Shown here piece by piece: positions 16,323-24,144 of a stretch of DNA of 64,000 bases; the stretch's first letter is position 1, and every line of letters starts with the position of its first letter. The stretch is from Clostridiales bacterium. GTDB taxonomy: Bacteria > Bacillota > Clostridia > Lachnospirales > Lachnospiraceae. Location of the stretch: positions 124,001 through 188,000 of the forward strand of contig JAMPHY010000002.1 of the NCBI GenBank assembly GCA_023663185.1, in the 5' to 3' direction. The position numbers were made by a program, and so were the translations under genes. Below the pieces are notes generated by a model. It was not told the DNA's origin. It saw only the letters and a program-made list of their open reading frames with translations, and ran no database searches.

Positions 16323-17549
16323 ATGAAATATATAGAACGGGCTTTAGAACGCAAATTTTTGCGTATGAGTTCTTTTTTTAAAGCTGTTCTTGTGACAGGC
16401 GCAAGGCAGGTGGGAAAGACGACAATGTTGCGGCATTTGGCAAAGGAACAAAGTCGTACCTATGTTTCTATGGATAACATGATGGCGCGTACTCTTGCAA
16501 AATCTGACCCAATACTTTTTTTTCAGACCTATAAAGTACCGATTATTATTGATGAAATACAGAAAGCACCAGAACTTTTTGAGCAGATTAAGATTATATG
16601 TGATGAAAGTGAAGAAAGAGGTTTATTCTGGCTGACCGGCTCGCAGCAGTATAAGATGATGGAAAATGTGCGGGAGACATTAGCCGGAAGAATAGGTATT
16701 TTGGAACTATACAGTATGTCAAAGGCAGAGGCAGATGGAATTTCTTTCCCAAATGAACTGGATTTTTCGCTGGAATGTTTATTAACAAGGCAGCCGCTTG
16801 TAAAAAAGAATGATATTGTAGATGTATTTGAATATATTTGGCGGGGCGGTATGCCGGATACTCTATATGCTGATGCAGAGCAAAGGCAGGAATATTTTAA
16901 TTCTTATATTGAAACGTATCTCATGCGTGATGTGTCTGAGGAAGGCGGTATTACCGATACTGTTAGATTTAGAAAATTTTTAAGCGCTTGCGCAGCTTTG
17001 ACGGCGGAACAGATTAATTATAAAACTTTGGCGGAAACTGCGGACATTTCTCAGCCTACGGCAAAAGCATGGATAAGGCTTTTGCAGGGGTTAGGTATTA
17101 TATATTTGCTGCAGCCTTATGCCAATAATGAAATGAAACGACTTGCCAAAACACCGAAGCTTTATTTTTGCGATACAGGTCTGTGTGCTTATCTTTCAAT
17201 GTGGCTGACAAGAGATACATTGATGAATGGGGCGGTAAATGGAAATTATTTTGAAAATTATGTAGTAATTGAATTATTAAAAAATTTTTCATATGCATCA
17301 TCAAAAGCAAACTTGACTTATTATAGGGACTCCAATGCGAAAGAAATTGATATATTTGTAGAAGAAAACGGAATAATCCACCCATTAGAGATTAAAAAAT
17401 CTGCCAATCCTGACAGACGCGAAGTAAGAAAGTATGAATTGCTTGATAAGGCAAAGCTTAAGCGTGGCAGCGGCGGCATTGTCTGTATGTGTGAAGAAGT
17501 CATTCCTATTGATGAAAAAAACTGTTTTATTCCCTGCAGCCTGATTTAG
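16323..17549 (+). CDS. AAA-family ATPase with C-terminal DUF4143 domain
   Basis: 408-residue P-loop ATPase of the AAA_14/DUF4143 type. Walker A is VTGARQVGKTTMLRH (about 20-34), Walker B VPIIIDEIQKAPELF (about 76-90) and the sensor region LFWLTGSQQYKMM. The C-terminal half, with PKLYFCDTGLCAYLSMW and a DUF4143 nuclease-like end (YYRDSNAKEIDIFVEENGII), carries D/E-x-D-I-F-V and PLEIKKS, resembling a PD-(D/E)XK core. Such proteins are widespread in anaerobes; the role is unknown. RBS AAAGGAGTG precedes ATG 16323. Confidence 0.85.
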   Translation: MKYIERALERKFLRMSSFFKAVLVTGARQVGKTTMLRHLAKEQSRTYVSMDNMMARTLAKSDPILFFQTYKVPIIIDEIQKAPELFEQIKIICDESEERGLFWLTGSQQYKMMENVRETLAGRIGILELYSMSKAEADGISFPNELDFSLECLLTRQPLVKKNDIVDVFEYIWRGGMPDTLYADAEQRQEYFNSYIETYLMRDVSEEGGITDTVRFRKFLSACAALTAEQINYKTLAETADISQPTAKAWIRLLQGLGIIYLLQPYANNEMKRLAKTPKLYFCDTGLCAYLSMWLTRDTLMNGAVNGNYFENYVVIELLKNFSYASSKANLTYYRDSNAKEIDIFVEENGIIHPLEIKKSANPDRREVRKYELLDKAKLKRGSGGIVCMCEEVIPIDEKNCFIPCSLI

Positions 17550-17624
17550 ATAAAGAGAAAATTATAAAATATGGCAGATTATAAGAATTAAAATTTATGA
17601 AAAAACAATTATAACATAAAATCA

Positions 17625-17653
17625 TTGACACCAAATATGACACCACATATAAT
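17625..17653 (+). promoter_or_regulatory. Perfect consensus sigma-A promoter
   Basis: TTGACA (17625-17630), exactly 17 nt, then TATAAT (17648-17653): both hexamers match consensus. Upstream of the HicB-like gene. Confidence 0.88.
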
Positions 17654-17675
17654 ATAGATAAGAGGTATTCAAGAT

Positions 17676-17786
17676 GTGTGTCAACCAATTACGATACCCA
17701 GACATGAGCCAATTAAGAAAGTTTATGTAGAGATGGTTAAGCAGATTGTAGAGAGTGAGGCGAAGAACTATGAAGACGCTGAATGA
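17676..17786 (+). pseudogene. Possible HicA toxin remnant or leader peptide upstream of hicB
   Basis: A 36-codon frame opens at GTG 17676 just after the consensus promoter and ends at TGA 17784, overlapping the hicB start by 17 nt. Its sequence, with QPITIPRHEPIKKVYVEMVK, resembles the C-terminal strand and helix of HicA toxins, which normally sit directly upstream of hicB. The N-terminal RNA-binding and catalytic His part is absent. It may instead be a chance frame. Family resemblance judged from memory. Confidence 0.35.
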
Positions 17787-18132
17787 TTATATGGCAATGT
17801 CTTATAAGATGGAGATTGTAGAGGATAAAGATGAAGGAGGCTTTGTAGTTTCTTATCCGGAACTACCGGGGTGTATTACCTGTGGGGAAACTGTGGAGTC
17901 TGCAATAAAAAATGCGTTAGATGCAAAAAAAGCATGGATTGAAGCAGCTCTTGAAGATGGTACAGAGATTAAAGAACCGGATAATTTAGAGGATTATTCA
18001 GGACAGTTTAAACTCAGAATACCCCGAAGTCTGCATCGGCTGTTGGCAGAACATTCTAAAAGAGAGGGTATTAGTATGAATCAGTATTGTGTATACCTTC
18101 TTTCCAGAAATGATGCTGTATATTCAAAATAA
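17770..18132 (+). CDS. hicB: HicB family antitoxin-like protein
   Basis: 120 residues from ATG 17770. The N-terminal half is a HicB partial RNase H fold (DKDEGGFVVSYPELPGCITC, with ETVESAIKNALDAKKAWIEA), and the C-terminal half is a ribbon-helix-helix type DNA-binding segment (FKLRIPRSLHRLLAEHSKRE and GISMNQYCVYLL). Normally neutralises a HicA mRNA interferase; no intact hicA lies next to it, so it may be an orphan. A perfect consensus promoter drives it. The upstream GTG at 17755 adds only five residues and has no better RBS. Confidence 0.82.
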   Translation: MKTLNDYMAMSYKMEIVEDKDEGGFVVSYPELPGCITCGETVESAIKNALDAKKAWIEAALEDGTEIKEPDNLEDYSGQFKLRIPRSLHRLLAEHSKREGISMNQYCVYLLSRNDAVYSK

Positions 18133-18177
18133 TATTCTCTTCACTATATTGTATCCAAAGAGAAAGGAACCCAAACT

Positions 18178-19479
18178 ATGAGAATGTATGACCTTATTAT
18201 GAAGAAGCGTAACGGCAGCGTGCTTACGAAAGAAGAGATTGATTACATGATTGCCGGATATACAGACGGCAGTATCCCTGATTATCAGATGTCGGCAATG
18301 ATGATGGCGATATATTTTAAGGGCATGACAGATGATGAGACGGCGAATTTGACTATGGCGATGGCGCACAGCGGAGAAATGCTGGATTTATCCGCGATAC
18401 AAGGCGTCAAGGTAGACAAGCATTCAACCGGCGGCGTAGGTGATAAAACCTCGATTGCCCTTGCGCCGATGGTGGCGGCATGCGGCGTTAAAATAGCGAA
18501 AATGAGCGGCAGAGGCCTGGGGCATACCGGCGGAACGATAGATAAATTGGAGAGTTTTAAAGGCTTTTCCACCGGAATTACTTCCGAGCATTTTATCAAT
18601 CAGGTAAATAGAATCGGTATCTCCATTATGGGACAGACCTTAGATTTAGCTCCGGCGGATAAGAAACTGTATGCGCTCCGTGACGTGACGGCGACAGTCG
18701 ATAATATGTCCCTGATAGCGAGTTCGATTATGAGTAAGAAGCTTGCTTCGGGCGCTGACGCCATCGTACTTGACGTAAAGACCGGAAGCGGAGCCTTTAT
18801 GAAAAAAGAAGAAGACGCTTTTGCACTGGCAAAAGAGATGGTGGCGTTAGGAAGACACGCCGGAAGGGATACGTCGGCTGTTATTTCGGATATGGACCAG
18901 CCGTTAGGCTATGCTGTCGGCAATGCTCTTGAAGTCAAAGAAGCCATCGAAACGCTTCAGGGCAAAGGACCGGAAGACTTCGTGGAATTGTGCATGACGC
19001 TGGGTTCAAGAATGGTTGTTGCAGGCAAAGCAGCAAATAGCATAGAGCAGGCAACAGATATGCTTAAAGATGTAATCGCAAGCGGCGCTGCGCTTGATAA
19101 ACTTGCTGAGTTCGTGGAAGCGCAAGGCGGTGATTCGTCCGCAGTATACGATACCTCGTTATTGCCGCAAGCGTCGATTATCGAAGAAGTCCTTTCAGAT
19201 AAAGAAGGCTATGTAGAAAAAATAATCTGCGATGAAGTCGGTATCTGCTCCCTTATCTTAGGCGGCGGCAGAGAGACTAAAGAGAGTGAAATAGATTTGT
19301 CCGTAGGACTTGTTTTACATAAAAAAGTGGGCGATTACGTCAAAAAAGGAGACTCCTTAGCAACCATTCACGCCAACGACGCAGATAAGCTTGCGCAGGC
19401 AAATGAGAGATTCCTTAGCGCATACTCATTTTGTGATAAACCTGTTAAGAAGGGTAAGTTTATAAAAGGAATAATATAG
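18178..19479 (+). CDS. pdp: Pyrimidine-nucleoside phosphorylase
   Basis: Reversible phosphorolysis of uridine, thymidine and deoxyuridine, nucleoside salvage, cytoplasmic. The 433 residues are typical. The signature KHSTGGVGDKTSIALAP (about residues 81-97) and SGRGLGHTGGTIDKLESF bind phosphate and base; the C-terminal domain has GLVLHKKVGDYVKKGDSLAT. RBS AAAGGA lies 9 nt before ATG 18178. It is followed 27 nt after the stop by large palindromic element A. Thymidine phosphorylase DeoA is the closest alternative; the Gram-positive size favours Pdp. Confidence 0.93.
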   Translation: MRMYDLIMKKRNGSVLTKEEIDYMIAGYTDGSIPDYQMSAMMMAIYFKGMTDDETANLTMAMAHSGEMLDLSAIQGVKVDKHSTGGVGDKTSIALAPMVAACGVKIAKMSGRGLGHTGGTIDKLESFKGFSTGITSEHFINQVNRIGISIMGQTLDLAPADKKLYALRDVTATVDNMSLIASSIMSKKLASGADAIVLDVKTGSGAFMKKEEDAFALAKEMVALGRHAGRDTSAVISDMDQPLGYAVGNALEVKEAIETLQGKGPEDFVELCMTLGSRMVVAGKAANSIEQATDMLKDVIASGAALDKLAEFVEAQGGDSSAVYDTSLLPQASIIEEVLSDKEGYVEKIICDEVGICSLILGGGRETKESEIDLSVGLVLHKKVGDYVKKGDSLATIHANDADKLAQANERFLSAYSFCDKPVKKGKFIKGII

Positions 19480-19506
19480 ATAAGTTTGTTATTATTCACA
19501 ACTTTC

Positions 19507-19647
19507 AGGTGCATGGACTCATATGCTTCCGCTTGAGGTCCTTGTAAAACGCCGGTACTTAGCGAGGTATTTTCGAGCTTAGTACCGCTGCGATTTTGCA
19601 CGGAGCGAGAGCGTACCTCAAGAGGAAGCATATGAGTTCATGCACCT
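19507..19647. repeat. Large palindromic element, copy A
   Basis: Outer arms 19507-19539 and 19615-19647 are inverted repeats matching at 31 of 33 positions. The 75-nt interior holds a second inverted pair (CGGTACT / AGTACCG) and the conserved block GGAGCGAGAGCGT. Shares blocks with copies B (inverted) and C. Starts 28 nt after the pdp stop. Confidence 0.92.
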
Positions 19648-19742
19648 ACACACACACTAAATAACCAAAATAAATTTATACTGCATTATTCCGCCCCCGC
19701 CCTCATATAGTTATAGTGTAAAAAATAATTGCGGAACCCACT

Positions 19743-20030
19743 ATGAAAAAATCCAACAAACTATCTATATCGCGGCAAAAGGAAATAATCGTAGAATCCT
19801 TAAAGCTTCCTAAAGACTCCATGCTCGGTGCATCGATTGTGACTGTGACGGGGAATAAGGAAGCTTTTGTGGAAAACTATAAGGGAATTTTGGAATATTC
19901 AAAAGAATCCATAGTGCTTCAGGGTAAAAATTGTAGAATCAGCTTTCAAGGCAAAGGGCTGTCCATAGACTACTATACCGGAGAAGATATGAAAATAAGC
20001 GGATACATCGAGACGCTGCGGTATCTGTGA
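19743..20030 (+). CDS. yqfC: Sporulation protein YqfC (YabP/YqfC family)
   Basis: 95-residue sporulation protein of the YabP/YqfC family. The KLPKDSMLGASIVTVTGNKE and CRISFQGKGLSIDYYTGEDM segments and the small beta-rich layout fit. It lies directly before yqfD, as in Bacillus and Clostridium, where both are mother-cell genes under SigE. GCATTATT at 19683 and CATATAGT at 19704 (13-nt spacer) loosely resemble a SigE promoter, but the spacing is short. ATG 19743 follows a weak RBS (GCGGAACC). Confidence 0.88.
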   Translation: MKKSNKLSISRQKEIIVESLKLPKDSMLGASIVTVTGNKEAFVENYKGILEYSKESIVLQGKNCRISFQGKGLSIDYYTGEDMKISGYIETLRYL

Positions 20031-20128
20031 TAATTTTGCTGATGATTGTATGCGGCAACTGATAAACTGTTACTATTCATGACATATGTAACTATAAACA
20101 CTATAATTGCGTGGAAGGTCATAATTGT

Positions 20129-21394
20129 ATGCTTCAATGGATTCAATATATAAAAGGCTATGTCTCCATCAAAGTGTGGGGATATTCTACCGAGAGATTT
20201 CTTAATCTGTGCGGCAACCATGATATTTTAATCTGGGATATTGAAAATCATGGCGATTATTATACTATGAAGGTCAGTGTAAAAGGTTTTTTTGCATTAA
20301 AGACGCTGCTTAGGAAAACAGGCACGCGGGCAGCCGTATTAAAAAAATATGGACTGCCTTTTTTTGCGCCCAAAATAAAAAAGCGTAAGATATTCGTATT
20401 GGGTATGCTTGCCTGCCTTATATTCTGGCTGTTTACGACGAGATTCATCTGGGATATCAAAATCGAAGGCAACTATACAATTACAGATGATATGCTGTTA
20501 GATTATCTGGAAACGCAGGGCGTACATACGGCGATGAAGAAAAGCAAACTTCAAATAGAAGAACTGGAAATGCAGTTGCGCGAGCACTATGACGTTATTA
20601 CATGGACGTCGTTAAAGCTTGAAGGCACTTCGCTTATCATAAAGCTGCGGGAAAATGAAACTGCAAATTATGACTACTTCGGTCAATCGACGCAGAATGC
20701 AGGAATACAGGCAGACGACGGTGAAGCGTGCAGGGATATAGTTGCAGCGATAGACGGCGTTATCGTCTATATGATTACCAGAAAAGGCGTCCCGCAGGCA
20801 GCCGTGGGAGATACAGTTGTCAAAGGGCAGGTACTTGTGTGCGGCGCGGTTCCCATATATAATGAAGATACGACGATAAAAGGATATCAGTATTATGATT
20901 CAGACGCGGATATACTTATAGCATATGAGAAGGCTTTTTCCGTGGAAAAAAAGACCGCTTATGTAGAAAAAGAGTATTCCGGTGAAGAAAAAAAGCTTCT
21001 TTTATTCGGCTTTAGGGATAGGGAATGGAATTTATCTTTAGGAAGGATAAAGTTTGCCTCTTATGACGTAGCGGGTGAAAAGAAGCAGGTTAAGCTTCTC
21101 GACCATCTTTTTTTACCGATTTTTTACGGGACGAAATATGCTAAAGAATATGCTTTAGTGCCCAAAAAACATACGGAAGAAGAGATGGAACAGATAATTA
21201 ACGAAGAATTTGAAAAAATATTATTGACTTTAGACGAAAAAGGGGTACAAATTACGGAAAAAAATGTTACAATAAGAAAGAGCGAGGATAAATGGATAAT
21301 GGACGTTAGACTAAAATTGACGCAGGAAGCCGTAGAAAAGGTCAGAAACGAAACTCCAGAAGTCCCCGTTACTGAAAATGGAGAGATGGAATAA
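20129..21394 (+). CDS. yqfD: Sporulation protein YqfD
   Basis: 421-residue membrane protein needed for sporulation, normally made with YqfC in the mother cell. One transmembrane helix lies near residues 90-110 (FVLGMLACLIFWLFTTRFIW), followed by a large extracytoplasmic domain. The start at ATG 20129 (MLQWIQYIKGYVSIKVWG) has GGAAGG 10 nt upstream; the in-frame GTG at 20111 overlaps that RBS and is rejected. Its end abuts phoH. Confidence 0.9.
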   Translation: MLQWIQYIKGYVSIKVWGYSTERFLNLCGNHDILIWDIENHGDYYTMKVSVKGFFALKTLLRKTGTRAAVLKKYGLPFFAPKIKKRKIFVLGMLACLIFWLFTTRFIWDIKIEGNYTITDDMLLDYLETQGVHTAMKKSKLQIEELEMQLREHYDVITWTSLKLEGTSLIIKLRENETANYDYFGQSTQNAGIQADDGEACRDIVAAIDGVIVYMITRKGVPQAAVGDTVVKGQVLVCGAVPIYNEDTTIKGYQYYDSDADILIAYEKAFSVEKKTAYVEKEYSGEEKKLLLFGFRDREWNLSLGRIKFASYDVAGEKKQVKLLDHLFLPIFYGTKYAKEYALVPKKHTEEEMEQIINEEFEKILLTLDEKGVQITEKNVTIRKSEDKWIMDVRLKLTQEAVEKVRNETPEVPVTENGEME

Positions 21395-21410
21395 TTTGAA
21401 AGAGGGAATA

Positions 21411-22439
21411 TTGACGGATAAAAATATGACAGAGGAAATCACCTTAGAGATAGACATTCCGGCAGAGCACATGCGGAATCTTTTTGGCGAATATGATACC
21501 TATATCAAAAAGATTGAAAAGGATTTTAACGTTATAATAGTAAATAGGGACGGTTTGGTGAAGATAAGCGGCAGACCGCAGGATGCGCATAGGGCGGAAG
21601 GCACCATAAAGGAGCTTTTAGCTTTGTCTAAGAGGGGCAATACTTTGCAGGAACAGAGTGTAGATTACGCGATTGAGATGGAAAAAGAGAATAAAGAGGA
21701 CGTGCTTTTAACAATCGATGAGGACTGTATCTGTCATACGATTAGCGGCAAGCCCATTAAGCCTAAGACGCTGGGGCAGAAGCAGTATGTTGACGCCATT
21801 CGCGACAATATGATTGTATTCGGCTTAGGTCCTGCGGGAACGGGGAAGACTTATTTAGCAATGGCAATGGCGATAACCGCTTTTAAGAGCAATGAGGTGG
21901 AAAGGATTATCCTGACAAGGCCGGCTATTGAGGCGGGAGAGAAGTTAGGTTTTCTGCCCGGAGATTTACAGAGTAAGGTAGATCCGTATCTTCGTCCGCT
22001 GTACGACGCCCTGTATCAGATAATGGGCGCGGAAAGCTTTGCTAAAAATATGGAAAAAGGATTGATTGAGGTTGCACCGCTTGCCTATATGAGAGGGCGC
22101 ACGCTGGACAACGCTTATATAATTCTCGACGAGGCGCAGAATACGACTCCGGCGCAGATGAAGATGTTTTTAACCAGAATAGGCTTTGGCTCTAAAGTCG
22201 TTATAACCGGCGATTCTTCACAAAAAGACCTTGCTCCCGGCACTAAATCGGGGCTGGACATAGCGGTGAAGGTGTTAGCTAAGATTGAGGATATCGCCTT
22301 TTGCAATCTTACCAGCAAGGACGTCGTAAGGCACCCGCTTGTGCAGAAAATCGTGAAGGCATATGAAGCTTATGAAGCAAGAGAACAAAGTTACGATAAA
22401 AAACACAGAAACAGGAATTTTGAGCATGGAAGAAAATAA
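21411..22439 (+). CDS. phoH: PhoH family ATPase
   Basis: Cytoplasmic P-loop ATPase with an N-terminal KH-like region (FNVIIVNRDGLVKISGRPQD), Walker A GPAGTGKTYLAMAMA and Walker B with ILDEAQNTTP and TGDSSQKDL. Often linked to ybeY and era and thought to act in RNA metabolism. The start is uncertain: TTG 21411 has AGAGGG at 4 nt, ATG 21426 is also possible, and ATG 21378 overlaps yqfD without an RBS. The 3' end overlaps the next gene by 14 nt, which supports operon reading. Confidence 0.92.
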   Translation: MTDKNMTEEITLEIDIPAEHMRNLFGEYDTYIKKIEKDFNVIIVNRDGLVKISGRPQDAHRAEGTIKELLALSKRGNTLQEQSVDYAIEMEKENKEDVLLTIDEDCICHTISGKPIKPKTLGQKQYVDAIRDNMIVFGLGPAGTGKTYLAMAMAITAFKSNEVERIILTRPAIEAGEKLGFLPGDLQSKVDPYLRPLYDALYQIMGAESFAKNMEKGLIEVAPLAYMRGRTLDNAYIILDEAQNTTPAQMKMFLTRIGFGSKVVITGDSSQKDLAPGTKSGLDIAVKVLAKIEDIAFCNLTSKDVVRHPLVQKIVKAYEAYEAREQSYDKKHRNRNFEHGRK

Positions 22440-23643
22440 TAATAAAAGAGTTGTTTGGCAAAAAATCAAGGTGACATTAGAATTTATACTGTTATTTGTC
22501 CTATCGGGCGCGATTGCCGGGATAGGAAGTATTGTGTACGGTCTTGATATGTCTGAAATAATATGCAATACGGTCATGGTGCTTTTAGGAACCGGAATTG
22601 TTATCTTTTCGCTCTCGGCAAGCGAAATTTATGATTTGTATTTTTATCCGAATATGAGAAGCTATGGGAGATTCACGTTCCTTTATATATTGGGACTTGC
22701 CTTATCCCTTCTTTTTCCGTTGCTTCCGGTATCGGGCTGGCCGTTTCTTATTATCTTCGTGCTGCTTAGTTTGTTCAGTAATAGTATATCGGGACTGGTT
22801 TCAGGAAGCGTATGTCTGATGCTTTCGGTCATGCTGTTGCCTGACGCTGGTATCCGCGCTTTTTTCCTTTACTTTATCAGCGGACTTGTAGGTATTATGG
22901 TGTTTAGCAGGTTGAACGAGTCCTTTAAGGTCGGTACGCCTACCTTTATTTCATTAATGTGCCTTACAATCTGTCTTGTAACCAATGCTGTATTATTTGA
23001 AAAAGATGGTATGTCAGTCACGCAGGTTGCAATTATTCCTATTAACTTGATGGTGAATTTTATTCTGCTGCTGATTATATTGAAAATATTCAGTAACAAT
23101 GTTATCCATAAGACCAGAAATAAGTATATGGACCTTAACGATCCCGAATTTCCGCTGCTTGTGCAGTTAAAGGAGTTGTCTAAAGAGGAATATTATCATG
23201 CGGTGCATACCGCGTATTTATGTGACAAGATAGCGAAACGCTTAGGCTATGACGATACGGTGGTTAAAGCGTGCGGTTACTATCATAGAATCGGCATATT
23301 AAAGGGTGAGATTACATGGGAAAACACGCAGGAAATCTGCCTTGAATACAGCATACCGTATGAGGTCAGAAGGATACTGGAGGAATATATGCAGCCCGAC
23401 CACGAGATATCGCTTAAGGAGACTGTCGTGCTTTTGTTTGCAGACTGTATTGTTACCTCGATAAGCCGTCTGTTTGCCCAGAACGCTAAGGCGAAGTTGG
23501 ACTATGAGAAGATTATTGATACGATTTTTGATAATAAAATGAAGTCCAAGAAGATGTGGAGAAACTCTATGTCACTTGGCGAACTGCGGGAAATGAGAAA
23601 GATATTCAGCGAGGAAAAATTATATTATGACTTTTTACGTTGA
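22426..23643 (+). CDS. PgpH-like membrane protein with degenerate HD domain
   Basis: Sits where the c-di-AMP phosphodiesterase pgpH (yqfF) lies in Firmicutes, between phoH and ybeY. About 405 residues from ATG 22426, against about 700 for PgpH: the extracellular 7TMR-HDED domain is missing and it starts with membrane helices (about seven, residues 12-230). The HD region reads YYHAVHTAYLCDKIAKRLGY and CGYYHRIGIL; the family dyad YYHDIGK is changed to HR, and the downstream HHG motif is not seen. It is therefore probably not a normal phosphodiesterase. It overlaps phoH by 14 nt and ybeY by 17 nt. Confidence 0.8.
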   Translation: MEENNNKRVVWQKIKVTLEFILLFVLSGAIAGIGSIVYGLDMSEIICNTVMVLLGTGIVIFSLSASEIYDLYFYPNMRSYGRFTFLYILGLALSLLFPLLPVSGWPFLIIFVLLSLFSNSISGLVSGSVCLMLSVMLLPDAGIRAFFLYFISGLVGIMVFSRLNESFKVGTPTFISLMCLTICLVTNAVLFEKDGMSVTQVAIIPINLMVNFILLLIILKIFSNNVIHKTRNKYMDLNDPEFPLLVQLKELSKEEYYHAVHTAYLCDKIAKRLGYDDTVVKACGYYHRIGILKGEITWENTQEICLEYSIPYEVRRILEEYMQPDHEISLKETVVLLFADCIVTSISRLFAQNAKAKLDYEKIIDTIFDNKMKSKKMWRNSMSLGELREMRKIFSEEKLYYDFLR

Positions 23644-24124
23644 GAATGAGACTAATAAAGAATTTCCGTTTTCCACAGAGGAGACTTTTGAAAAAGTCGC
23701 CCTAAAGGTGCTTGAAACGGAAAACTGCCCGTATGAGACAACTGTCAATATGCTGCTTACGGACAATAACGGGATACGGGAGTATAATAAGCAGTACCGC
23801 AGCATTGATAAAGAGACGGACGTGCTTTCTTTTCCTAATATTGACTTTGAGGCTGCGGGCGGATTCGATATCGTGGAAGGGCAGGAAGCGGATTATTTTG
23901 ATTTATCAAGCGGAGAGCTTTTCTTGGGGGATATTATTATTTCGGTAGAAAAGATAGAAGAACAGGCGCGCGAATACGGACATAGCGCTTTAAGGGAATT
24001 TGCTTTCCTGACGGCGCACAGTATGTTTCATTTGTGCGGATACGACCATATGAGCGAAGAAGAAGCCGCCGTGATGGAGAAAAAGCAGGAAGAGGCGCTT
24101 GAAAGTCTGGGGATTGGAAGATAA
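23627..24124 (+). CDS. ybeY: rRNA maturation RNase YbeY
   Basis: Zinc-dependent endoribonuclease for 16S rRNA 3'-end maturation and ribosome quality control. The signature HSMFHLCGYDH (about residues 134-144) supplies the three metal-binding histidines (HxxxHxxGxDH). The length of 165 is normal. It starts inside the previous gene, consistent with translational coupling. The usual neighbours dgkA, cdd and era are not found downstream; a flippase gene follows instead. Confidence 0.95.
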   Translation: MTFYVENETNKEFPFSTEETFEKVALKVLETENCPYETTVNMLLTDNNGIREYNKQYRSIDKETDVLSFPNIDFEAAGGFDIVEGQEADYFDLSSGELFLGDIIISVEKIEEQAREYGHSALREFAFLTAHSMFHLCGYDHMSEEEAAVMEKKQEEALESLGIGR

Positions 24125-24144
24125 GAAAGGGGTATATTAATACT

